DNA of 46,057 nucleotides from Bacteroidota bacterium (GCA_014860565.1 JACZJN010000203.1:1-46057); one strand, 5' to 3'; shown: positions 9,348-17,588, numbered from the stretch's first letter. Numbers and translations: made by a program. The notes: generated by a model from the sequence alone, not told the origin.

Positions 9348-9545
9348 TTATTTCCACCTGATATACATGTTTTTATCAATTGCCGTCTTCACATTTTGCG
9401 CCATGAAGCAGTGGAACACCTGAGACGGGCGGCTGTACGAACTGCATATCCAGGAGTCTTCGTTAGAATTATCGATGCGCGCTGGGGATGCGGTTTCCCC
9501 TGAGTTGACAGCTACACCCGCCCAACGACGAAATATTGATCTCAT
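9348..9545 (-). CDS. Possible 65-residue protein or 5' gene remnant
   Basis: The frame begins MRSIFRRWAGVAV and ends NMYIRWK. It is included only because AAAAGGAGGAAGA directly precedes its ATG, one of the strongest ribosome-binding sites in the window. The peptide is polar, has no signal peptide after the first dozen residues, and matches no family I know. Given the eroded surroundings, it may be the surviving start of a gene whose remainder is gone. Confidence 0.25.
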   Translation of the reverse strand: MRSIFRRWAGVAVNSGETASPARIDNSNEDSWICSSYSRPSQVFHCFMAQNVKTAIDKNMYIRWK

Positions 9546-9743
9546 TCTTCCTCCTTTTCAGCTTAAGACGATTAATGTTGTCAACTGCCCGGTATTCATT
9601 CATCCCCTAGACTGGGGATTGCAGCTTCCCCTTTCACGACAGAACCCACATGAGAATAAATTCGTGCAAGGCGGTGGATTCGTTACGCTCGATATGGTTT
9701 GTAGGGGGTTCATTACGGATGGCCAGTTTTATTTCTCGCAGCT

Positions 9744-9869
9744 ATGAGAACTTGGGAACTATCCAGCACACTCACTCTCTCCATCTTCGTTGCAGCTCTA
9801 CTTTTCGCTGCTTCCCCGATTACAGCCCAGCAGGCTCGCCTGCAGGTGATTCACAATGCCCCCGAGTAA
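9744..9869 (+). pseudogene. DUF4397 protein truncated after the signal peptide
   Basis: The 41-codon frame encodes a complete signal peptide (MRTWELSSTLTLSIFVAALL, ending in ASPITAQQ) followed by ARLQVIHNAPE and a TAA. ARLQVIHNAPDP is the normal opening strand of the DUF4397 beta-sandwich, which should run on for about 100 residues or more, often as tandem copies. I found no continuation in the other frames immediately downstream, so the rest was deleted, not merely frameshifted. A short exported peptide could still be made, but a functional DUF4397 domain cannot. Confidence 0.7.
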
Positions 9870-10004
9870 AACGCTGAACGCTGGCCGTTGATCTGCAACA
9901 ATGACGGTTGTTTGATGACACACAGCCCTGCTCCGCCTGCAAAAAAGCAATTACACAGGAGTTTAACGTCCGAAATAGCAGCACGGAAAGAACGTCGAGG
10001 CGCA

Positions 10005-10502
10005 CTACTTCCGCATGAAATTCTCCGGCATGCCCTGCGGGAAGCGGGCGAACATTCTCAGGTCCTGAAGGGATATTTCCTTCTCGGTGTAGCGAAAGGC
10101 TGTTTCTCCACCCACGGTCACGGCGATGGTGGTGATGAGATTGACGGGAAACGTGAGCACGAGAAACCAGCCGTGTGTGATGGTGAACAAGGAAAACAGC
10201 GGAATGGTCCACGTATAGTCGACGGGCTGCGCATAATGGAGGCGGTATCGGTACATGTGCTCGATCGCCATCGTTCGAAGCGTCTCCTTCGGCGTCGCGG
10301 GATCGACCAGAATGGTCACCTTCTCATCATCGATGGCGATCAGTTCTCCCTCGGCCGTTTGCCCCTGCGCGTTCGTGATCTCGAGGTAGCCGCCGTATGG
10401 ATTGACGTCGATATCCTCCACTTCCGGAATATACCCCGGTGCCCAGCAGCCGGCGGTCATGAGGAGCGGCAGGAGTGCGAATACCAGTGTTTTATTCTTC
10501 AT
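10005..10502 (-). CDS. Small lipoprotein, second gene of a pair
   Basis: A 165-residue protein starting at the ATG at 10502, chosen because it yields a lipoprotein signal (MKNKTLVFALLPLLMTAGC) and because it overlaps the end of the upstream gene by 11 bases, implying translational coupling. Residues 30-85 contain a short strand-rich segment (GELIAIDDEKVTILVD) like an Sm/SH3-type barrel. Two hydrophobic segments follow (YTWTIPLFSLFTITHGWFLV and LVLTFPVNLITTIAVTV). The gene has the same export mode as its partner, so the two probably act together at the envelope. The function is unknown. Confidence 0.7.
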   Translation of the reverse strand: MKNKTLVFALLPLLMTAGCWAPGYIPEVEDIDVNPYGGYLEITNAQGQTAEGELIAIDDEKVTILVDPATPKETLRTMAIEHMYRYRLHYAQPVDYTWTIPLFSLFTITHGWFLVLTFPVNLITTIAVTVGGETAFRYTEKEISLQDLRMFARFPQGMPENFMRK

Positions 10503-12108
10503 GATAGGATAGCGCTTTTGTGTCGATTCGGGAATCCCAGAACAACTGTTCCATCGTTTCTTCATAGACCTTGTACGCCGCGGCTTCTTCCCGTAGGTAG
10601 TTTCGCGGCGATGCCACCATCTGCGCGAGTTTCCGGAGATCTTTTTCCTGCAGCCATTTCTCGCGCATCCATTCCAGGTAATACCCTTTCGAGTACAGGA
10701 AGAGCTCATAATCCCTTCCGCCGACCGGCAAGGGGAAGGTGATGCGATACGCGCTCCCCGGCATCGATATCAGATGCCTGTCAGGCGCCAGCAGCGCTGC
10801 CAGCGCCGCATCGTCCACCACTCCTCTGCTGGTCACCATCGTCGGTTGGATGCGAACGGGATTGACCTTCGCCTTGATGCTGGCGAGGGCAACATGGTCG
10901 ATTCTCCAGAGCCCTTTGTTCATGACGAGCTTCAGCCGGACACGCGAATTCGACGGCGCGGTGACGAGCGGAAGGATCTGGAGATTCGATGCGATGGGGC
11001 CGGATTCGTATATGGCGCCCTGGCGCTGCCAGCTGTCCCGGTTCTCGTCCCACACGAAGACCTCGATTTCCCCGAGGAGCCGGGCCGCCGTGTCGAAGGT
11101 CTTCCTTGTCTCGCTCCGGGTTTCGAGAAGCGCGAACATGTCGCCGACTTCGTCACCCATGTACCCCATCGCGGAATAAAAAAGATAGGTGGTCATCAGC
11201 GTCTGGCGATAGGTCAGGACGAGACCGAGATTTTCGTGCTCCGCGACTCGATCGAAATTCACATACACTGCTTCCCTGCTGCAGAGATCGCTGCTGTCCG
11301 CGAGACTGAAGCGCTCGGTCCTGTCGCGATGCTTCAGCTTCGAGGAGACATCGCCCTCCGGTCCCGTGGCAGCGGACAGTGCGTATTGTGTGCCGCAGAG
11401 ATAGTATTCGTCATTCCTCGAATGATACACGCGTTCCCCCTTCTCCCTCGGGTAGGCGAGAAGCAAGACATCGCTGACGCAATGCGTTTCCCGGGCTTCG
11501 TTCTTCATCGTAAGGGAAAACTGGCTCCCCGTGATCACGTCATTGTGCAGGGCATCGACGTCGCCATATTCCATGGACGGCAGGATGGCGTGTGTGAACC
11601 CTTCCGCATCCGCAAAGTGGATGTTGTCGTTTTCATTCATGTAAAACGTCGGGCAGGAACCGAAGCAGGCTTTCGGGTTCGAGAGACAGGCGATCGCGAC
11701 CACCAGATCCACGCCGGCGACGATACTGAGCGCCGTGACCCTGTCAGACTCCGTCCCGAGGAGTTTCCTGTTCGTTTCAATGATGGCGATGCTGTCGATC
11801 GCGATCGTCATAGCGCCTTCGTGGAGAAGCAGGCGATGCATGTCGAAGCGCGTCCCTGTTCCGGACAGGACGGAGCGGCTCGTATCGATTTCCCAGGAAT
11901 CCCGCAGAATGCACACGTCGCCGTTCTTCAGATGCGCCTTCAGATACAGCTTCGCCCTGGGACCATGATCCAGATGCAGGAGTTGATTGACATCCCTGTA
12001 GTTGGCGCGAAAATAGTACGTTTCACAGGCGGCAATGGAAAGCGCACATGCGACAAGTACGATCAGCACGCGCGATGCACCATTGATTTTCACGGATGGC
12101 ATCGTCAT
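10492..12108 (-). CDS. Large lipoprotein of unknown function
   Basis: A 538-residue protein. The ATG at 12108 has GGAG six bases ahead and is preferred to an ATG four codons earlier that has no spacing for a ribosome-binding site. The N-terminus is a lipoprotein signal (VLIVLVACALSIAAC, a good lipobox). It begins with a beta-rich segment about handling of a displayed value (LYLKAHLKNGDVCILRDSW). It contains a compact cysteine cluster (CLSNPKACFGSCPTFY) near residue 175 that could hold a disulfide or metal, and ends in a helical tail. The ACFGSCPTFY block is one I associate with a conserved but uncharacterised Bacteroidota lipoprotein family. It forms a translationally coupled pair with the smaller downstream lipoprotein. 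Confidence 0.75.
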   Translation of the reverse strand: MTMPSVKINGASRVLIVLVACALSIAACETYYFRANYRDVNQLLHLDHGPRAKLYLKAHLKNGDVCILRDSWEIDTSRSVLSGTGTRFDMHRLLLHEGAMTIAIDSIAIIETNRKLLGTESDRVTALSIVAGVDLVVAIACLSNPKACFGSCPTFYMNENDNIHFADAEGFTHAILPSMEYGDVDALHNDVITGSQFSLTMKNEARETHCVSDVLLLAYPREKGERVYHSRNDEYYLCGTQYALSAATGPEGDVSSKLKHRDRTERFSLADSSDLCSREAVYVNFDRVAEHENLGLVLTYRQTLMTTYLFYSAMGYMGDEVGDMFALLETRSETRKTFDTAARLLGEIEVFVWDENRDSWQRQGAIYESGPIASNLQILPLVTAPSNSRVRLKLVMNKGLWRIDHVALASIKAKVNPVRIQPTMVTSRGVVDDAALAALLAPDRHLISMPGSAYRITFPLPVGGRDYELFLYSKGYYLEWMREKWLQEKDLRKLAQMVASPRNYLREEAAAYKVYEETMEQLFWDSRIDTKALSYHEE

Positions 12109-12348
12109 ACACTTCTCCATTCCCTCGGATAAGGTGGCATTCGATGGGATTCACATGTCTCTACCCGAGCCTATCACCCGGCTCATCGTCGCGGCGTCGG
12201 AGACCACTCCGCAGCCAGATGGATCAGCGCTGAAAAATGGGATGATGGTCTCGCGGATAATAAGTAATTACCATCTGATAAACAATGATACTGCGCAGCT
12301 CGCTGACACCGAAGTGCGGCTCGCTGCAGACTCCAATTCCAGACACGA

Positions 12349-12652
12349 TCACGGCACCACTTCTTTCGATCGCTCGCCTGTCAGATCCATTTTCATTACC
12401 AACGCTTCAAAGGGAACAACCGCTTCCGGGGCCGGTGGTCGGTACCCGAGACTGCTGTGCGGTCGTTGGTGATTGAATTGCTAGCTCCACCGCTCGGTCA
12501 ACACCTGCGCCTCGCCGCCATCGCGTATAGCTCTGATACGTGGCCCCGATCTGTCGGGCTGCCGCCTAAACCTTCATCCCTTTGGCGATGTGGATTTACA
12601 CTTCGCGAAGCTTTTGAATGATCTGCTCCGGTGAATGATTCTTCTTGCCCAT
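12349..12652 (-). mobile_element. IS3-family insertion sequence relic (OrfA-OrfB deletion fusion)
   Basis: From the ATG at 12652, preceded by AAAAGGAG, the frame reads MGKKNHSPEQIIQKLREV, a standard IS3-type OrfA helix-turn-helix start. It is followed by two in-frame stops where glutamates are expected, then AAARQIGATYQSYTRWRR. It then passes straight into the last part of OrfB in another frame: VLTERW, a stop, then QFNHQRPHSSLGYRPPAPEA, ending at 12349. The middle, including the entire DDE catalytic core, is missing. The element has three nonsense codons plus a large deletion and cannot move. Terminal inverted repeats could not be assigned with confidence; one end probably lies near 12695-12707, next to a broken PAP2 gene. 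Confidence 0.88.
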
Positions 12653-12701
12653 AGTGGACTCCTTTTCAGCTGAATGTATGAATTTTTCTAACATTTAGCA
12701 T

Positions 12702-13022
12702 GGAACATATTTCGGGGGCAAGATCGCCTCAGTCGCAGCATCCACATTTTTCATGATCAAAGTATACAGCGATTACCATCCCGATATCGGAAATAATAAA
12801 TATCTCCTCTACGGTGCAGCTGCGGTTCCGCCAATTGTGTTAGGTTATTTCAGAATAAAGTCGCTCCGGCATTTCCCATCCGATATCCTCGTGGGCATCG
12901 GCATCGGCGCGCTATGCGGCATTCTGGTTCCTGAACTTCACCGCTTGTCGGAAAACAATATTTCCATGGGATTATACACTTCGGTGGAAGGGTCCGGCCT
13001 CACCCTCCATTGGCAACCTTAG
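12702..13022 (+). pseudogene. PAP2-family phosphatase, 3' fragment
   Basis: About 105 codons ending at 13022 match the C-terminal third of the intact PAP2 gene at 13176-14015 on the other strand. They include KVYSDYHP, the SLRHFPSDIL active-site block, and GIGIGALCGILVPELHR; by eye about two thirds of residues agree. The homology begins in frame at 12702 (GTYFGGKIAS), just after a stop codon. The aligned SGH of the intact copy reads GGK here, so the catalytic histidine of that motif is gone. The N-terminal two thirds are missing and the break abuts the IS3 relic, which suggests that the insertion destroyed the gene. Confidence 0.8.
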
Positions 13023-13175
13023 CGCCACAGCATTCGGGACAGTGAGTGCGCTTTCCCTTGGGTCATTCAATGGTGATCTTGACACGTTGTTCAGCGATTT
13101 GTATGTCACTATCGGTGATGCGCCATGGGTTTGTCAGCCCATGCATTTCTTAAGCCCGTCGGCAGTCAAGTGACT

Positions 13176-14015
13176 TCAGGGCTTCCACTGAATGGCGAAT
13201 CCAGTGGCTTCTGGGCTCGTAAATAATCCCAGTGAGATGTTTTCCTGGGAGATGCGATGGAGTTCGGGAACCAGGATACCGCACAGCGCGCCGATCCCGA
13301 TACCCATGAGAATATCCGAAGGAAAGTGCCGCAGCGACAACAGGCGGAAATACCCGAGAAGAATCGGCGGAACAAGCGCTGCCGCGTAAAGATAATATTT
13401 GTCGTTTCCGAGGGATGGATGGTAATCGCTGTAAACTTTCGCGATGAAAAACGTCGACGCTGCCGCCGAAGCTACGTGCCCGCTGTAGAAGGAATTCCGG
13501 TTGTTCCCCGACCTTCTCGCGTCATAGTCGAGCTCGTCGTAGTATGTGACAGGCCGGTATCTGTTCAGGAAGGAAGGACCAATGGGGGTCCATTCATAAA
13601 TATTGGACGTGATCGACATCGTTTCCATATACATGAACAGAATGTCACACCAGTCCTTCCGAATCTGTCCGTCAAGCAGCAGGGCCACCGGAAGCAGAAC
13701 CGTAGGAGTCAGAACGTAATTCGAATAAGCGAGGTAGTCGTCAATGAGTGCAGGATCCTGATGCAGAGCCCAGCGATCGAAGCCATTGATGATATCGGGG
13801 TCCAGTGCCTCGATCTCCAACTGGGAGATGGCCTTCTTTTCCATGATTGCAGGGATCCCCAGATAGTTCGCCGTCACTCCCACGGCCAGGAGCGGCCCGG
13901 TCACCCAGTAGTTCACATGATACGGATGGAATGTGGAATCACGCGAAGCGGTTTGCGCCTGTATCTGCGTGAGGCAACACATTCCGAGGAACACGAAGAG
14001 AATTGAATTTCGCAT
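13176..14015 (-). CDS. Exported PAP2-family phosphatase
   Basis: A 279-residue protein of the type 2 phosphatidic acid phosphatase superfamily, which removes phosphate from lipid phosphates or undecaprenyl pyrophosphate-like substrates at the membrane. The three motifs are visible: LNRYRP (the RP of motif 1), FYSGHVAS (motif 2), and LLSLRHFPSD (motif 3, R-x5-H-x3-D). The ATG at 14015 is preferred over one four codons upstream because GGAAA is well spaced ahead of it and it begins a signal peptide (MRNSILFVFLGMCCLTQIQAQ). The long N-terminal half of about 130 residues before motif 1 is typical of Bacteroidota members. A broken paralogue faces it 150 bp away. Confidence 0.85.
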   Translation of the reverse strand: MRNSILFVFLGMCCLTQIQAQTASRDSTFHPYHVNYWVTGPLLAVGVTANYLGIPAIMEKKAISQLEIEALDPDIINGFDRWALHQDPALIDDYLAYSNYVLTPTVLLPVALLLDGQIRKDWCDILFMYMETMSITSNIYEWTPIGPSFLNRYRPVTYYDELDYDARRSGNNRNSFYSGHVASAAASTFFIAKVYSDYHPSLGNDKYYLYAAALVPPILLGYFRLLSLRHFPSDILMGIGIGALCGILVPELHRISQENISLGLFTSPEATGFAIQWKP

Positions 14016-14226
14016 AGCGGTTTCCATGATAGCGCATGCCGCCCGCGACGGAACTGCGGATAAAAAGCTCTGAGACGTTGCATTGGCAATGTATGCAGAA
14101 GATGGAGAGAAAGCTAGCCATAATGTGTTGCTTCCCCCTGAAAGATTTTATACGTTGAAGGAAACGCAGGTACTCAGACCCACTCCGGACGAACAGAGGA
14201 ACTTCCCTCATGCAACGCCACGTGAC

Positions 14227-14787
14227 GTGAAAATTTACATCAAATATATGGTCAGCATACGCTGTAAAATGGTGGTGAAGGCTGAGCTCGATAAATTGGG
14301 CCTGCTGTATGGCGCGGTTGATCTCGGTGAAGTAGAGATCAAGGGGAAAATCACGGCGGCCCAGCGCGTGAAGTTGAAAACGGAGCTGGCGAGATCCGGC
14401 CTTGAGCTGATGGATGATAAAAGAGCGGTGCTTATCGAAAGAATCAAGAATGTCATCGTCGAAATGGTGCATTATTCGGACGAAGTTCCACGAGTGAAGA
14501 ATTCCGAATATATAAGCATCAAGCTCAACCATGACTACACTTACCTTGCCAACATCTTTTCCGAGACCACGGGGGCCACGATTGAGCACTTCATCATCGC
14601 ACATAAGATCGAGCGTGTGAAGGAACTTCTGCTCTATGATGAACTCACATTGACGGAGATCGCGTACAGACTTAACTACAGCAGCGTCGCGCACCTGTCA
14701 AACCAGTTCAAGAAAGTCACGGGCCTGACACCGACGTTTTTCAAGCATCTCAAGTATAAAAAGCGGAAGGTGCTTGAAAGCTTCTGA
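14227..14787 (+). CDS. AraC-family regulator with HMA-like N-terminal domain
   Basis: A 186-residue regulator. Residues 1-70 (VKIYIKYMVSIRCKMVVKAE) resemble a heavy-metal-associated ferredoxin-like domain. In related Bacteroidota proteins the loop is a CxxC-like MVCxRC; here the first cysteine is replaced (SIRC), leaving a single Cys. Residues 95-185 form the double helix-turn-helix DNA-binding domain, with LTLTEIAYRLNYSSVAHLS and FKKVTGLTPTFFK. The GTG at 14227 is chosen because family similarity begins there; the frame is open for another 48 codons upstream, but no good ribosome-binding site or conserved sequence supports them. The target genes are unknown. Confidence 0.75.
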   Translation: MKIYIKYMVSIRCKMVVKAELDKLGLLYGAVDLGEVEIKGKITAAQRVKLKTELARSGLELMDDKRAVLIERIKNVIVEMVHYSDEVPRVKNSEYISIKLNHDYTYLANIFSETTGATIEHFIIAHKIERVKELLLYDELTLTEIAYRLNYSSVAHLSNQFKKVTGLTPTFFKHLKYKKRKVLESF

Positions 14788-15144
14788 CAGCTGAGCGCCT
14801 GCGGGGAACGATTTCCATAAGAGTAACAGGGACGAAAGGGACTGCCGCATGTTCTGGGGATATGGGACGATGTGTGAATCTTGCAAGCTAATTTCGGAGT
14901 TATGTAACGCTTCCAGGGTGCTGGGGATGTACCTTGCCATTGTCACTACATACGTGTAGAACTCGTTTCACTCACCGCTTTCGTCGTACGCAAAGTACCA
15001 GTGGAACGCTACTGAACCCTGCGGAGATGAAAAGGAAGCCGTCGGCACTCTGCCTTCGTGGGCTGTCCCTGATTCTGGAAGCATGAGCAGGTGAATGACA
15101 TCGCATGGGCGTCATTTATAAAACCGTAGTATAAGGTCGTAATA
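14788..15144. other. Intergenic region, nothing recognised
   Basis: This 357-bp gap between the AraC-type regulator and the cupin gene contains no recognisable gene, RNA or repeat. Its last 40 bases are AT-rich (ATTTATAAAACCGTAGTATAAG) and are the likely promoter of the cupin gene. Confidence 0.4.
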
Positions 15145-15483
15145 ATGGACAACAGTGATATCCATACAGCAACGCCGGTCATCATGGTAGAAATTATTGA
15201 ATATGAATCGCACTCTGTCGTCTGCAAAACCATCATCAATAAAACGACCGGTAACGTGAGCGTCATGTCATTCGATGATGGCGAGGCGCTTGTAGAAAAG
15301 ACGATCCCGTTCGATGCGTTCGCGCAAATCATCGACGGCCGAGCGGAGATCGTGATTGATGGCACTAGCCACTTTCTGGAAACCGGGCAATCCATCATAA
15401 TTCCAGCACACAGCGCGAACATCGTGAGAGCAAATGAGCGCTTTAAGATGGTGCTGACAGTAATCAAGAGCGGATATGAATAG
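15145..15483 (+). CDS. Cupin-domain protein
   Basis: A 112-residue single-domain beta-barrel protein. The cupin pattern is visible in VEKTIPFDAFAQIIDGRAEI and then HFLETGQSIIIPAHSANIV, which give the turn glycines and the second-motif PAHxxN. The first-motif histidines (HxH) are absent, so metal binding is likely reduced or uses other residues. Small stand-alone cupins of this kind are often binding or stability proteins; the ligand is unknown. A perfect hairpin 12 bases past the stop may end the transcript before the OmpA-type gene. Confidence 0.75.
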   Translation: MDNSDIHTATPVIMVEIIEYESHSVVCKTIINKTTGNVSVMSFDDGEALVEKTIPFDAFAQIIDGRAEIVIDGTSHFLETGQSIIIPAHSANIVRANERFKMVLTVIKSGYE

Positions 15484-15494
15484 TTCTGATGCAT

Positions 15495-15519
15495 TGGATC
15501 CTGCTACACGCAGGATCCA
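15495..15519 (+). terminator. Perfect 10-bp hairpin after the cupin gene
   Basis: The arms TGGATCCTGC and GCAGGATCCA pair perfectly around a 5-base loop. It starts 11 bases past the cupin stop codon. No T-run follows, so it may be a rho-assisted terminator, an mRNA-end stabiliser or a protein-binding palindrome instead of a classical intrinsic terminator. Confidence 0.5.
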
Positions 15520-15608
15520 TGTCAAAGTCGGTCTATGACCATTGGCAGCAACTAAATCCGAAGAATGAAATACGTTGAAGATGTTCAAATAATCCAAAGG
15601 ATATCGAA

Positions 15609-17588
15609 GTGAAAACCTTGACACAGAATTTCATCGCCGGTGCGCTGGCAATCGTGGTGCTCATATTGATGAGTAGCGCGGTAAATGCGCAAGACACTCC
15701 TTTCAGGGATCAGGCCTGGCGCTTTGGTCTCAATTTAGGACTCAACGACAATTCTGCTTCCCTGGGCTTCCAGGATCTGCATGTGCCATTCCATAATTTC
15801 GACAAACCCAACACCGACACCGAAGACAACATCAATGGAAGAGGATATGGAGCGTACGGTGGCGCGTTTATCGAATTTCTGTCCTCGAGCTGGTGGGGTA
15901 TTCAGTTGCGCGTTTCCTATGACATGCGTGATGCGGTTGTGACGGATGGCTATGCTACACCCAACACTGAGTTTGACACAAGAATGGCTTACATGTCATT
16001 CGAACCTTTATTCCGGGTCGATCAGCATCTGATCCCAAACCTGAGCTTCGTTGCCGGTCCGCTTATCGCAGCAAACATCCATGGTACATACTCTTTCAGA
16101 GCCGATGCCGCTGGACCCGTGACAGATGAAAACGTTAAAGTCCCGGATCGCCCGGTCGCGTCTCTAGGAGTGACCGGCGGTGTTGCTTATGATATCGAGA
16201 TCGGGAGCAGCGCAAATTCGTCAATGTATCTGTCTCCCTTCTTTGACTATTCCTGGATCGCTGCTCAAAGGAAATCCGTGATAACAAGAGCCCAGAATTC
16301 CAGCAATGATATCTGGTCGACACAAACATTCCGATTTGGCATCCGATTGTCATGGGGGCCAGGTAGTGCCCAGCCGCCAATGACGGAAATCCCTGTGCCG
16401 GTGAAGCAAAAAGTCGTCGCCGAAGTGCAGGTAGATCACGTCGGTATGGTCATGCCGACAAATAATGAGATCGCTACGAAAGACGTCACCGGATACTTTC
16501 CGATTCTCCCCTACGTCTTCTTCGACGAAGGGAACCAGGATATTCCTGGTCGATACATCCTGGTTGACAAATCCTCAGCGGTGGCATTCAACGAAGACGA
16601 TCTCGGAAAATTTGAAAAGGGAGAGCTGACAACGAAGGAAACAAACGTTGACCAGCTGCTCACGACTTATCGCAACGTCATTAACATATTCGCCATGCGG
16701 CTGAAAAAGCATCCCAGCGAGAAGCTCATTCTGCGTGGGAGCGATCCCGAAGGCAGGAATGGGAGAGCTTTCGCCGTGAAAGTCAAAAACTACATGGTGG
16801 ATGCATTCCAGATAGAGCCGAGCAGAATCAGTGCCGAGGAAGAAGCTCCACTCAAGCCCTCGGGCAGTTCGCTGAGTGATCCCGCTTTTGCCAGCTTGAT
16901 CGACGATGAAAACCGTCGGGTAGAATTTATTTTCACCAACCAGGACATGTACAAACCTGTCCCGTATACGACACGCGACGAGTCCGCCATCAAGAATGAC
17001 ATTGTGTTCTCTGTGGACAATATGCCTCAATTGAGGAGTTGGGAAGTGAATATCAGCAGCAATATGAAATCAGTGAAGTATGGTCCGTTCAGATCAAGCA
17101 GTGCCAGGATCAACGTCGTACCACTGATGCGGAACTCGGATAATGCCAAGTTCAAGGCGACTATCGTCATGACGCGTCTCGATGGCAAGACGATGACAGA
17201 AGTTCACGATTTCAAGCTCACGAAGAACACCGACGTCAAAATCGCCTCGCGCTATCTCATGATCTTTGATTATAACAAATCTCAGGCCGTGGCTTCCTAC
17301 GAGAAGAAGATACGCAAGGAAATAACCCCTGGAATGAATACAGGAAATACCGTGATTGTGCATGGCCATACGGATATCATCGGTGATGAAGCAGAAAATC
17401 AGAAATTGTCGCAGAACCGATCAGATGAAGCAAAGCGTATCGTTGATGACGAACTCAGGAATGAGAACAAAAAAGTGGATGTCCAATCCATCGGAGTCGG
17501 TCAGACAAACATGCAATACACCTTCAACAACACCAATCCTGAAGGACGAATGTACAACCGCAATGTCTTTGTCGAGATCATTCGATAA
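15609..17588 (+). CDS. OmpA-family outer-membrane protein with two OmpA-like regions
   Basis: A 659-residue envelope protein that probably links the outer membrane to peptidoglycan. It uses a GTG start with AAGG eight bases ahead. A signal peptide (AIVVLILMSSAVNAQ) is followed by a beta-barrel of about 220 residues (WRFGLNLGLND onward, ending FGIRLSWGPG). The C-terminal domain (about 555-659) shows the OmpA peptidoglycan-binding pattern: VIVHGHTDIIGDEAENQKLS then NRSDEAKRIVDDEL, and NRNVFVEI. A second, weaker OmpA-like unit sits near 350-455 (KLILRGSDPEGRNGRAFAVK, then DDENRRVEFIF), so the domain appears duplicated with an Ig-like segment between. Perfect hairpins lie before and after the gene. 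Confidence 0.82.
   Translation: MKTLTQNFIAGALAIVVLILMSSAVNAQDTPFRDQAWRFGLNLGLNDNSASLGFQDLHVPFHNFDKPNTDTEDNINGRGYGAYGGAFIEFLSSSWWGIQLRVSYDMRDAVVTDGYATPNTEFDTRMAYMSFEPLFRVDQHLIPNLSFVAGPLIAANIHGTYSFRADAAGPVTDENVKVPDRPVASLGVTGGVAYDIEIGSSANSSMYLSPFFDYSWIAAQRKSVITRAQNSSNDIWSTQTFRFGIRLSWGPGSAQPPMTEIPVPVKQKVVAEVQVDHVGMVMPTNNEIATKDVTGYFPILPYVFFDEGNQDIPGRYILVDKSSAVAFNEDDLGKFEKGELTTKETNVDQLLTTYRNVINIFAMRLKKHPSEKLILRGSDPEGRNGRAFAVKVKNYMVDAFQIEPSRISAEEEAPLKPSGSSLSDPAFASLIDDENRRVEFIFTNQDMYKPVPYTTRDESAIKNDIVFSVDNMPQLRSWEVNISSNMKSVKYGPFRSSSARINVVPLMRNSDNAKFKATIVMTRLDGKTMTEVHDFKLTKNTDVKIASRYLMIFDYNKSQAVASYEKKIRKEITPGMNTGNTVIVHGHTDIIGDEAENQKLSQNRSDEAKRIVDDELRNENKKVDVQSIGVGQTNMQYTFNNTNPEGRMYNRNVFVEIIR

Larger units (their letters stand above)
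9169..10004. other. Sparse intergenic region with two gene stubs
   Basis: Some 830 bp lie between two leftward genes. The region contains a 65-codon frame on the minus strand with a strong ribosome-binding site (9348-9545) and a truncated DUF4397 gene on the plus strand (9744-9869), both listed separately. Nothing else was recognised. It reads as former coding sequence that has eroded. Confidence 0.5.

Noticed and set aside
10774-12132. A 452-codon plus-strand frame across the large lipoprotein gene
   Set aside because: The minus-strand frame has a lipoprotein signal, a good start and coupling to the next gene; the plus-strand frame has none of these.
13121-13150. Terminator between the facing PAP2 copies (CATGGG...CCCATG)
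   Set aside because: The stem is only 6 bp, the loop is 8 bases and the following sequence is only modestly T-rich; too weak to list.
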